Source of the DNA: Clostridia bacterium | Lineage (GTDB): Bacteria; Bacillota; Clostridia; Oscillospirales; Acutalibacteraceae | NCBI GenBank assembly: GCA_017381395.1 | Contig: JAFOCH010000158.1 | Span: 1-14,896, forward strand | Length of the DNA: 14,896 nt | Direction of reading: 5' to 3' | Shown: piece by piece, positions 1 through 7,227 of the stretch | How positions within the stretch are numbered: the first letter of the stretch is position 1 | Layout: each line of letters starts with the position of its first letter | Program-made: the position numbers and the translations under genes | The notes under the pieces: generated by a model | Databases searched by the model: none | What the model was told of the DNA's origin: nothing | What the model saw: only the letters and a program-made list of their open reading frames with translations

Positions 1-1550
1 CCTTCGCAACGGTCGATAATCCAGTTAAGAACGCGCATATTATCGCCAAATCCGGGCCAAATGAAGTTACCTTCGTCATCGGTACGGAACCAGTTAACGT
101 TAAAGATTTTGGGTGCCTTGTCGCCAAGCTTCTCACCCATATCGAGCCAATGCTGGAAGTAATCAGCCATGTGATATCCGCAGAACGGAAGCATAGCCAT
201 CGGGTCACGGCGAACTACACCAACTGCACCTGCAGCTGCTGCTGTGGTTTCAGAAGCCATTGCAGAACCGATGAATACACCGTTTTCCCAGCTTTTTGAC
301 TGGTATACAAGGGGTGCACACTTTGCTCTACGTCCGCCAAAGATGATAGCAGAGATCGGAACGCCTGCACCCTTATCAAATTCAGAGGAAATGCAGGGGC
401 AATTAGCAGCCGGAGCAGTAAATCTGGAGTTCGGGTGAGCGGCACATGTTGACTTGTCTGCCTTGTCAAACTTTGAAGCATCCCACTTGTTGCCCTTCCA
501 ATCGAGAGCATTTTCGGGGAGATTCTTGTTAAGTCCTTCCCACCATACTGTATTGTCATTCAAATCAAGGGCAACGTTGGTAAAGATTGTACCCTTCTTT
601 GTTGATTCGAGAGCGTTAAAGTTGGACTTTTCGTTGGTTCCGGGAGCAACTCCAAAGAAACCATTTTCGGGGTTGATTGCATAGAGACGGCCATCTTCGC
701 CTATTCTCATCCATGAAATATCGTCGCCAACAGTCCAAATCTTGTATCCCTTTTCGCGCAAGTATTCGGGCGGAATAAGCATTGCAAGGTTGGTCTTACC
801 ACAAGCAGACGGGAAAGCAGCTGCAACATATTTTACCTCACCCTGCGGATTTTCGAGGCCGAGAATGAGCATATGCTCAGCCATCCAACCTTCTTTCCAT
901 CCCTGGTAGGATGCAATACGGAGAGCAAAGCACTTTTTACCAAGGAGAACGTTACCGCCGTAACCTGAGTTAACCGAAATGATTGTATTATCTTCAGGGA
1001 ACTGGCAGATGTAACGCTTTTCGGGGTCGATGTCGCATCTGGAATGGAAACAACGAACCCAGTCATTGCTGTCGCCAAGTACTTCGAGAACCTTTTTATC
1101 CACTCTGGTCATGATAACCATGTTGAGAACAACATAGATTGAATCGGTGATTTCGATACCGATTTTAGCGAGAGGTGAACCGATCGGGCCCATTGAGAAA
1201 GGAACGATATACATAGTTTTACCAGCATAGCTATTTCTAGCGATATCATAAAGCTTTGTATACATTTCCTTCGGATCGTACCAGTTATTTGTAGGACCTG
1301 CATCCTCTTTGTCAGTTGTACAGATAAATGTACGGTCCTCTACACGAGCAACGTCATTTTCTTTTGTTCTATGGAGATAGCAATCGGGTAAAAGATCCTG
1401 ATTGAGCTTGTGAAGTTCGCCCGAGGCAAGTGCCTGCTCGCGAAGGTCCTCAATCTGTTCCTTGCTGCCATCTATCCAAACAACCTCGTCAGGATTAACT
1501 AAATTCTTAATTTCGTCAATCCAATTTAAAACAGTTTTATTGTTGGTCAT
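1..1550 (-). CDS. pckG: Phosphoenolpyruvate carboxykinase (GTP), C-terminus cut by window edge
   Basis: Cytosolic enzyme interconverting oxaloacetate + GTP and phosphoenolpyruvate + CO2 + GDP. In fermentative anaerobes it may run in the carboxylating direction. About 516 codons are visible of a family length near 600, and the reading frame stays open at base 1. The GTP-PEPCK signature FPSACGKTN is at residues 246-254, with the hyper-reactive Cys250 and the P-loop Lys. The second nucleotide/metal motif VGDDISW is at 274-280, and FGGRR is at about 404-408. These motifs separate it from the ATP-dependent PckA family. The start is ATG at 1550, with AAGGA eight bases upstream. An in-frame ATG at 1559 abuts that Shine-Dalgarno and is less likely. 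A sigma-A-like promoter lies just upstream, so it is probably its own transcription unit. Its codon use looks more GC-rich and uniform than the glycan genes, as expected for a well-expressed enzyme. Confidence 0.97.
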   Translation of the reverse strand, partial: MTNNKTVLNWIDEIKNLVNPDEVVWIDGSKEQIEDLREQALASGELHKLNQDLLPDCYLHRTKENDVARVEDRTFICTTDKEDAGPTNNWYDPKEMYTKLYDIARNSYAGKTMYIVPFSMGPIGSPLAKIGIEITDSIYVVLNMVIMTRVDKKVLEVLGDSNDWVRCFHSRCDIDPEKRYICQFPEDNTIISVNSGYGGNVLLGKKCFALRIASYQGWKEGWMAEHMLILGLENPQGEVKYVAAAFPSACGKTNLAMLIPPEYLREKGYKIWTVGDDISWMRIGEDGRLYAINPENGFFGVAPGTNEKSNFNALESTKKGTIFTNVALDLNDNTVWWEGLNKNLPENALDWKGNKWDASKFDKADKSTCAAHPNSRFTAPAANCPCISSEFDKGAGVPISAIIFGGRRAKCAPLVYQSKSWENGVFIGSAMASETTAAAAGAVGVVRRDPMAMLPFCGYHMADYFQHWLDMGEKLGDKAPKIFNVNWFRTDDEGNFIWPGFGDNMRVLNWIIDRCE

Positions 1551-1614
1551 ATTCAGCATCCTTCCATGTATAATAAACTTAATTTATTGATAAAATAAAT
1601 ATACCAATTTTCTC

Positions 1615-1643
1615 CTTATATAGTATATCAATTATAAGGTCAA
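1615..1643 (-). promoter_or_regulatory. Predicted sigma-A promoter of pckG
   Basis: On the minus strand a -35 box TTGACC (1638-1643) is separated by 17 bases from a -10 box TATAAG (1615-1620). It lies in the 141-base AT-rich gap between the tsaD stop and the pckG start. It predicts a 5' leader of roughly 60 bases. No riboswitch-like structure is evident in that leader. Confidence 0.6.
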
Positions 1644-1691
1644 TTAGCAACATATTTTTCTTATAAATTTGTTAAATTTTTAATAAACAAA

Positions 1692-2705
1692 TTAGTAATT
1701 TAGTACATCAATGGGCATTGTTGCAAAGGCATTCAGGTCAGCACCTGCAATATTTCCCGAAACATACTCATAATAGGCTTGCACGCCGACCATAGCTGCG
1801 TTATCTCCACAGTATTTAAGTTCAGGATAAAACAGCTTTATACCTCGTTTTTCGCACTCGTCGGCCATACGTCGTCTAAGCTCGGAATTTGCAGAAACGC
1901 CACCCGACATAACAACCGTCTGATAAACTAGATCCTCGGTCGCTTTTAATGTAGATGAAATAAGCATGTCACAAACTCTCTGTCTGAGTGCGGCTGCGAC
2001 GTCGGCGGAATTAACCTTCTCCCCTTTTTGCTTGGCATTATGAATAGCATTGATTACCGCAGTTTTGAGTCCTGAAAAGCTGAAATCATACGGGCAACCG
2101 TCAATTTTGGGATAAGGTAATTTGAATAAATCAGCGTTTCCACTATCGGCAATTTTATCCAAATGAATGCCACCGGGATAAGGCATACCGAGTGCTCTCG
2201 CCGCCTTGTCAAAGCATTCTCCTGCCGCATCATCGTGAGTATGACCGATAATTGAATAGTCGGTATAGTCCTTCACCTCGACAATATGACTATGTCCGCC
2301 CGAAACAACAAGGCATAAAAACGGTGGCTTTAAATTAGGATTTTCAATATAATTTGCCGCGATATGCGAGCGCAAATGATGTACGGGAATGAGCGGCTTT
2401 CCAGTCGATAAGGCAAGTCCCTTTGCGAAATTTACTCCAACGAGCAACGAGCCAATTAAACCGGGCGCATAAGTAACCGCAATAGCATCAATATCACTCA
2501 GCTCACAGTTAGCCGTACAAAGTGCTTCATTCACAACAAAAACGATTGATTCAGCATGTCTGCGAGAAGCGATTTCGGGCACTACCCCACCATAAAGCTT
2601 ATGTTCCTCGATTTGTGTTGCAACTATACTCGAGATTATGTGACGCTCGTCAGTGACCGCAGCTGCAGTTTCGTCGCACGAGCTTTCAATAGCTAAAATC
2701 TTCAT
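1692..2705 (-). CDS. tsaD: tRNA N6-adenosine threonylcarbamoyltransferase TsaD
   Basis: Catalytic subunit that transfers the threonylcarbamoyl group from TC-AMP to A37 of ANN-decoding tRNAs (t6A synthesis, cytosolic, ASKHA fold). It normally works with TsaB and TsaE. The product is 337 residues, the usual length. It opens with the family hallmark LAIESSCDE. The metal-binding HxxxH is H110/H114 in HHLRSH, the third ligand is Asp301 in CGDNAAM, and the glycine-rich VSGGHSH and MSGGVSAN loops are intact. The frame is open 23 codons further upstream, but MKILAIESSCDE at 2705 is the family start. The ATG shares one base with the rimI stop (TAATG), indicating translational coupling. It is the last gene of the polA-rimI-tsaD unit. 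tsaB and tsaE are not in this window. Confidence 0.97.
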   Translation of the reverse strand: MKILAIESSCDETAAAVTDERHIISSIVATQIEEHKLYGGVVPEIASRRHAESIVFVVNEALCTANCELSDIDAIAVTYAPGLIGSLLVGVNFAKGLALSTGKPLIPVHHLRSHIAANYIENPNLKPPFLCLVVSGGHSHIVEVKDYTDYSIIGHTHDDAAGECFDKAARALGMPYPGGIHLDKIADSGNADLFKLPYPKIDGCPYDFSFSGLKTAVINAIHNAKQKGEKVNSADVAAALRQRVCDMLISSTLKATEDLVYQTVVMSGGVSANSELRRRMADECEKRGIKLFYPELKYCGDNAAMVGVQAYYEYVSGNIAGADLNAFATMPIDVLNY

Positions 2706-3145
2706 TATTTCATCTCCAAAACCATAGAATAGGCATCTTCGGACGGGTTGGTGTAAAATCCTTTTCTGATACAAATGGTCTCAAATCCGCATTTTTTATA
2801 TAGATTTACTGCATTTGTGTTTGACATTCTAACCTCAAGAAACATCTTGTTTAATCCATTTGTTTGCAGAAATTCGAAGCACTTGTCCATTAGCTGATGG
2901 GCTATCCCCTGCCGTCGATAATCGTCAGCCACTGCAATATTATGCAAATAGCCATCACCAAACTGATTTTCTACACAAGCGACACCGACGATTTCATTCT
3001 CACAAAATGCGCAAAAAACGGCTGAATTCAGCTTTTTTATTTCATTTAAAAAACATGCTTCCGACCACTTTTCGTCAAAGAATCGGGCAGAAAATGACGC
3101 TAATTCACTGACTAGTAGTTCGTCTGCTTTAATAATGTCAATCAT
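2705..3145 (-). CDS. rimI: Ribosomal-protein-alanine N-acetyltransferase RimI (GNAT family)
   Basis: Acetyl-CoA-dependent N-terminal acetyltransferase. The classical substrate is the N-terminal Ala of ribosomal protein bS18, although homologues act more broadly. The product is 146 residues, a typical RimI length. The single GNAT fold shows the acetyl-CoA pyrophosphate-binding loop YRRQGIA at 77-82. The RimI-typical LEVRMSNTNAVNLYKKCGF segment spans about 103-121 and contains the likely catalytic Glu104 and Tyr116. The C-terminal EDAYSMVLEM also matches the family. ATG at 3145 is preferred: it overlaps the polA TGA by one base (TGATG) and has GGAGGCAAAGGG upstream inside polA. An in-frame extension of seven codons upstream would remove that SD spacing. 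rimI next to tsaD is a common bacterial pairing, which supports RimI over a generic GNAT. Confidence 0.9.
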   Translation of the reverse strand: MIDIIKADELLVSELASFSARFFDEKWSEACFLNEIKKLNSAVFCAFCENEIVGVACVENQFGDGYLHNIAVADDYRRQGIAHQLMDKCFEFLQTNGLNKMFLEVRMSNTNAVNLYKKCGFETICIRKGFYTNPSEDAYSMVLEMK

Positions 3146-5667
3146 CAGCCCTTTGCCTCCAACCAAGTAGTTCCAACGTTTACATCTGCGGTAAGCGGAA
3201 CGGATAGCTTGAATGCGCCTTCCATTTCCTCTTTTAATATCATAGACGCCTTGTTTGCATCGGCAATATCAGCTTCGACGATAAGCTCGTCGTGGACCTG
3301 CAAAATAAGTCGTGCGGTTGGTAATTCGGCCTTGAGTCGATTATAAACGCGAATCATTGCAATCTTTATTATATCGGCCGCGGTGCCTTGAATTGGAGCA
3401 TTGCGAGCTATTCTTTCGCCAAAACCGCGCTGAATGGCATTTGATGCTTTCAGCTCCGATACATATCGTCTGCGGTTAAAAAGTGTTTTTACATATCCTA
3501 ATTCAGTTGCTTCCTCGACAACCTTTTTCATATAATCAGCAACGCCGGTGTAGGTCGACATATAATTATCAATATACTGCTTTGCTTCGCCAAAGGAAAC
3601 CTTTATATCCTTTGCAAGTGAGAAAGCACCGATTCCATAAACAATGCCGAAATTGACCGCCTTTGCAGCCGAGCGCATTGAGGAAGTTACTTCATCAACC
3701 GGCACCGAAAAGGCCGATGACGCAGTTAATCGATGTATGTCAATATCGTTATTAAAAGCCTCTTTCATCGCCTGATCGTCAGCAATATGAGCCAAAACAC
3801 GAAGCTCAATCTGGGAATAGTCAGCATCGCATAATACCTTGCCCTCAGGCGCAACAAAATACTGCCTAAACAGACTACCATACTGGGTTTTAACGGGTAT
3901 GTTTTGCAAATTTGGTTCGGTTGAGCTGATTCGACCTGTGCGTGTTTCAGTCTGATTAAAGGTGCTGTAAATTCGGTTGTCATCGCATACGACCTTTAAC
4001 AATCCGTCGCAATAGGTTGATTTTAGCTTTGATAACTGGCGGTATTCCAATAGGTAGTCAACAGCGGGATGCTTATCTCGTAAATTTTCGAGCACGTCTG
4101 CGCTGGTTGAATAGCCATTTTTAGTTTTTTTACCTGCAGGAAGCCCTAGCTTTTCAAATAATGCTACTCCGAGCTGAATGGGCGAATTGAGATTAAATTC
4201 ATATCCGACAAGTGAGAATATTAAGCCCTTCAGTTCTTCAATTTTCTGTTCAAGTTGTTTATCGTATTCGCGTATTCCCTCAACATCAATCATAAATCCC
4301 GCATTTTCCATATCTGCAAGTACCTTTGCAAGCGGAATTTCGATATCGTTAAGCAGATGCATCTGCTCATTTTCCTCGATTTCACGGTACAAGGTGTCGC
4401 ACAAAATCGCAAACTGAATGCCAACATTTTCGGCCTCGGTATCAGAAACTGAAACATCAGGAATTATATATTCGTCAAATAGGCGTGATAAATTATAACT
4501 ACTTGCCGACGGATTGAGCAAATATGCAGCGAGAGTGCAATCAAATACAATATTCAAATCGGGATTTATGTGATAAAACTCTTTTGAGTGATAAACCCTG
4601 ATTTTTTTGCCACCCAAATTAAACAAAAAATCGTCGTCATATTCGCATATTGCATACTTGTTTTCGTTTGAAATGACAATATAATTCTGGTAATAAAGCA
4701 GATTGATTATATCAGCATTTAAGATGTCATTAGGTTCAACCTTGCTAAATTTGATTTCGCTCTTTGTGACACTATCAGTAGCGGTTGAACGAACGTTTTG
4801 CAGTCCCATTCGTTCGATAATTTTAAACAGCTCTAAATCAGCCAAAAATGCAGCAAGTACCGATTCATCATGTGGCTGAATCACGTAATTATCGATAACT
4901 GTATCAATCGGCACCTTGCAACAAATTGTGCCGAGTTTGCGTGATAAAAACGCCTTTTCCTTATCGTTGATAAGTTTGTTTCGTGCGGCATTTTTAATCT
5001 CTGGAGAATCGATATTTTTATATATATTTTCGAGATTTTTAAAGGTAGAAATAAGTGAAACCGCCGTCTTTTCTCCAACACCGGCAACTCCCGGAATATT
5101 GTCCGAGCTGTCACCCATGAGTGCTTTTACATCGATAAGATTTTTTGGAGTCAGACCATTGTATTTTTCGGCAATTTTATCGTTGTCATAAACGACAATT
5201 TCGGGACGTCCCATTACAGTAGCCGTGAGTAAAACATTTACGCTATCGCTTACGAGTTGGAAGGAATCTCTGTCACCTGTCGCAATATAACAAAAGTGGC
5301 CGCTCTTTTCACAAGCAGAAGCCAGAGTGCCGATAATATCGTCGGCCTCATAACCCTCTTTTTCAATGATTTTGATACCCATAAGGGTAAGCAATTCCTT
5401 TAAAACAGGCATTTGCTCGACAAGTTCGGGCGGCATACCCTTTCGTCCCGCTTTGTATTCGGAATAAATTTTATGTCTGAAGGTGGGGGCTTTGAGGTCG
5501 AATGCAACCGCAACCGAATCGGGATTAAATTCGGATGTCAATTTCATCATCATATTTAAAAAACCGTATATACCATTTGTAAAGCGTCCATCCTTTGTGG
5601 TTAAAGGACGTACACCGTAAAATGCACGGTTAATTAAACTGTTTCCATCAATAACAAGCAATTTCAT
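3145..5667 (-). CDS. polA: DNA polymerase I
   Basis: Family A polymerase for Okazaki-fragment maturation and repair gap filling. The product is 840 residues from MKLLVIDGNS. The N-terminal 5'-nuclease (FEN) domain spans about 1-290, with acidic metal-site motifs EADD (107-110), TGDRD (130-134) and GDSSDN (185-190). The middle 3'-5' exonuclease-like domain (about 310-430) lacks a recognisable DxE metal-binding motif, although FDCTLAAYLLNP (375-386) matches a later exonuclease motif. Proofreading is therefore probably lost, as in several Firmicute PolA proteins. The polymerase domain is complete: motif A DYSQIELR (616-623), motif B with R665, K669, F673 and Y677, and motif C VHDE (791-794). ATG 5667 has GGGGGA about eight bases upstream and matches the family start. 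The 19-codon upstream extension would run back through the predicted promoter region. It heads a coupled operon with rimI and tsaD. Confidence 0.97.
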   Translation of the reverse strand: MKLLVIDGNSLINRAFYGVRPLTTKDGRFTNGIYGFLNMMMKLTSEFNPDSVAVAFDLKAPTFRHKIYSEYKAGRKGMPPELVEQMPVLKELLTLMGIKIIEKEGYEADDIIGTLASACEKSGHFCYIATGDRDSFQLVSDSVNVLLTATVMGRPEIVVYDNDKIAEKYNGLTPKNLIDVKALMGDSSDNIPGVAGVGEKTAVSLISTFKNLENIYKNIDSPEIKNAARNKLINDKEKAFLSRKLGTICCKVPIDTVIDNYVIQPHDESVLAAFLADLELFKIIERMGLQNVRSTATDSVTKSEIKFSKVEPNDILNADIINLLYYQNYIVISNENKYAICEYDDDFLFNLGGKKIRVYHSKEFYHINPDLNIVFDCTLAAYLLNPSASSYNLSRLFDEYIIPDVSVSDTEAENVGIQFAILCDTLYREIEENEQMHLLNDIEIPLAKVLADMENAGFMIDVEGIREYDKQLEQKIEELKGLIFSLVGYEFNLNSPIQLGVALFEKLGLPAGKKTKNGYSTSADVLENLRDKHPAVDYLLEYRQLSKLKSTYCDGLLKVVCDDNRIYSTFNQTETRTGRISSTEPNLQNIPVKTQYGSLFRQYFVAPEGKVLCDADYSQIELRVLAHIADDQAMKEAFNNDIDIHRLTASSAFSVPVDEVTSSMRSAAKAVNFGIVYGIGAFSLAKDIKVSFGEAKQYIDNYMSTYTGVADYMKKVVEEATELGYVKTLFNRRRYVSELKASNAIQRGFGERIARNAPIQGTAADIIKIAMIRVYNRLKAELPTARLILQVHDELIVEADIADANKASMILKEEMEGAFKLSVPLTADVNVGTTWLEAKG

Positions 5668-5695
5668 TTCCAAAATCCCCCATTCTAATACATAT

Positions 5696-5724
5696 ATTCT
5701 ACTACATATCAACCAATTCTTCAA
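5696..5724 (-). promoter_or_regulatory. Predicted sigma-A promoter of polA-rimI-tsaD
   Basis: On the minus strand TTGAAG (5719-5724) and TAGAAT (5696-5701) are separated by exactly 17 bases. The pair sits between the terminator of the upstream operon and the polA start, about 30 bases before the start codon. Confidence 0.6.
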
Positions 5725-5730
5725 GCAAAA

Positions 5731-5764
5731 TTAAAAACAGCGGCATCAAATCCGCTGTTTTTAA
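5731..5764 (-). terminator. Intrinsic terminator ending the glycan/two-component/HtrA operon
   Basis: A perfect 13-base inverted repeat, 5731-5743 against 5752-5764, has a core of ACAGCGG/CCGCTGT and an 8-base loop. Poly-T follows the core in both directions, so it could terminate either strand. All flanking genes are on the minus strand, so it acts on the operon to its right. The stem base can extend a few A-T pairs into the stop codon of the small lipoprotein gene. Confidence 0.85.
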
Positions 5765-5765
5765 T

Positions 5766-6014
5766 TTAGGTCATTGAATTGATTCCGCTTTCAACCCTGC
5801 TGATAACGCTTTCGGTTCCACTAATGATACCGCCATTTGACGAAGCGTGGTTGCTCGAATTATTTGATGATACAGCCGAACTTGTAATATTCGCACTTGA
5901 ATCCATTGCCGAAATATCGCCGTTCGGTTCGTCCACATTTCCGCCGCTTGAACACGAAGCAAACATCGCAAGTAATGTAATCATCAAAATTATTGTTGAT
6001 ACAATTTTTGACAT
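5766..6014 (-). CDS. Small Ser/Asn-rich putative lipoprotein, function unknown
   Basis: An 82-residue product. The N-terminus (MSKIVSTIILMITLLAMFAS) is a short basic-hydrophobic signal followed by Cys21. FASC is a slightly non-ideal lipobox (Phe at -3), so export and lipid anchoring are likely but not certain. The predicted mature part is 62 residues, and 18 of them are Ser. SS pairs recur at 39-40, 45-46, 49-50, 53-54 and 58-59, mixed with Asn, Gly and Ala. That is typical of a disordered linker or a glycan-bearing stalk. There is no folded domain and no recognisable family. A textbook SD (GGAGG, seven-base spacing) precedes the ATG. It lies 52 bases after the HtrA-like gene and directly before the terminator, so it is the last cistron of the operon. 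The SD and the coding signal peptide argue that it is a real gene. Confidence 0.75.
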   Translation of the reverse strand: MSKIVSTIILMITLLAMFASCSSGGNVDEPNGDISAMDSSANITSSAVSSNNSSNHASSNGGIISGTESVISRVESGINSMT

Positions 6015-6066
6015 AATTTAACCTCCATTTATTTGGTTGATATTAGTTTGAACCGTTTTAAAAAAT

Positions 6067-7227
6067 TTATTCATCAAAATATGAAGAATATGATGAATCG
6101 GCACCAAAAGTAATATTAACCTGTCTGTCAGTGCCATTGATTTTGCGTATAGTAAGCTCGGCATTATCCCCTGCTCTATGATTTGATAACCAATCGAGGA
6201 AAATTGTTTCGGACGTAATTTCCGCACCATCCAATGCTACTATTACGTCACCTTCGCCGAAATCCTTGCCGTAAAGGTCACTGTCAGCATTGATAATTTC
6301 GATCTTGATTCCGCTAATTGAGTTATTTTGTGCGGCAACCACTGGTGAAATATACTTGTACGAAATGCCTAGTTGTGCTCTGTCGGTGATTTTTTTATCC
6401 TTAATAAGTTGACCTACAGCGCGTTTTACTATGTCTGAAGGCAAAAGATAACTCATCCCCTCCACCTCGACTGACACCGTTTTACTACAATTAAGAGCAA
6501 CTAATTTTCCGTTTGATATAACGGGGCCTCCGCTGTCTCCCGGATTTACCGCACAATCGGTTCTGATCATTTTTACTGATTTTGATTTACCATTAGCTTC
6601 GTATAAAAAGTCACAAACAATCCCTTTTGTAATACTTTGATCACGACCAATTGAGTATAATTCATCACCTTTATTTATGAACAAATCATTTTCAAGGGGC
6701 AGATAATTTAAATTATTAGCATCAATTTTTATTACCGACACGTCAAATTTATTATCCCCTGCAATAAATTCTGCATCATACCTTTTTCCATTCGAATCAA
6801 AAACGTAAATTTTAGGATTGCTAATATCCTGATAAATATGATCATTCGTCACTATATATCCATCGTTGGATATTATCACTCCCGTTGCTTCTGACATATA
6901 TTTATCGTTAAATACACTTAAATTAACAGTACATTTGGTTGCGAATGAAAGGTCAATCGAAGTGTTTGATAATGCATTTGTCTGAATCTCAATATTTTCA
7001 TTTATTTTCGTATCTATCATTGATTGACTGTACTCGGATATTTCATAACCAACAACTAAAAAGAATAGTGCTACCACCGTCGTTACCGAAAAATAAAGAA
7101 ACAATCTCACTCTGCTCCCGTTGTTTTTACCGAGAGAATTGAATGAGATTGTTTTATTTTTTGAAAATGAATCGATATTCTTAAAGCTTTTTTGAGTCAA
7201 AATCAACATCTCCACGCAGTGTATCAC
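6067..7227 (-). CDS. Membrane-anchored HtrA/DegP-like serine protease with one PDZ domain
   Basis: Extracytoplasmic quality-control protease of the trypsin fold (family S1C). Numbered from the GTG at 7227 it has 386 residues. A cytoplasmic, Lys/Ser-rich tail spans about 1-40, and one transmembrane helix about 42-61. The protease domain (about 95-275) has a complete triad: His130 in VTNDH, Asp162 in KFDVSVIK, and Ser232 in NPGDSGGP. A single C-terminal PDZ domain (about 285-375) contains GEGDVIVALDG. HtrA proteins more often read GNSGG, so GDSGG is a small deviation. The start is uncertain. The GTG overlaps the kinase TGA by four bases but has no SD. The ATG at 7209 abuts a GGAG (7210-7213). 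A TTG at 7200 would have the best spacing, nine bases. Its position after a two-component pair recalls CssRS/HtrA and CiaRH/HtrA. Confidence 0.88.
   Translation of the reverse strand: MIHCVEMLILTQKSFKNIDSFSKNKTISFNSLGKNNGSRVRLFLYFSVTTVVALFFLVVGYEISEYSQSMIDTKINENIEIQTNALSNTSIDLSFATKCTVNLSVFNDKYMSEATGVIISNDGYIVTNDHIYQDISNPKIYVFDSNGKRYDAEFIAGDNKFDVSVIKIDANNLNYLPLENDLFINKGDELYSIGRDQSITKGIVCDFLYEANGKSKSVKMIRTDCAVNPGDSGGPVISNGKLVALNCSKTVSVEVEGMSYLLPSDIVKRAVGQLIKDKKITDRAQLGISYKYISPVVAAQNNSISGIKIEIINADSDLYGKDFGEGDVIVALDGAEITSETIFLDWLSNHRAGDNAELTIRKINGTDRQVNITFGADSSYSSYFDE

Noticed and set aside
215..1303. Several short open frames on both strands at the left edge (up to 114 residues)
   Set aside because: All lie inside the pckG reading frame, which runs unbroken from 1550 to the edge with full GTP-PEPCK motifs. 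The short frames show no family resemblance and are shadows.
1551..1691. Riboswitch or attenuator in the pckG leader
   Set aside because: The leader is about 60 bases of AT-rich sequence with no stable GC-containing stems or recognisable conserved motif.
1666..1693. Inverted repeat AATTTGTT/AACAAATT just after tsaD, as a possible terminator
   Set aside because: The stem is only eight mostly A-T pairs with a 12-base AT loop, and it overlaps the stop codon. In such AT-rich sequence this is expected by chance, so termination after tsaD is unresolved.
2706..2774. N-terminal extension of 23 residues on TsaD
   Set aside because: It lies inside rimI coding sequence. The family start MKILAIESSCDE matches the coupled ATG at 2705.
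5668..5724. N-terminal extension of 19 residues on DNA polymerase I
   Set aside because: It would cover the predicted -10/-35 region and the SD. Family members start at MKLLVIDGNS.
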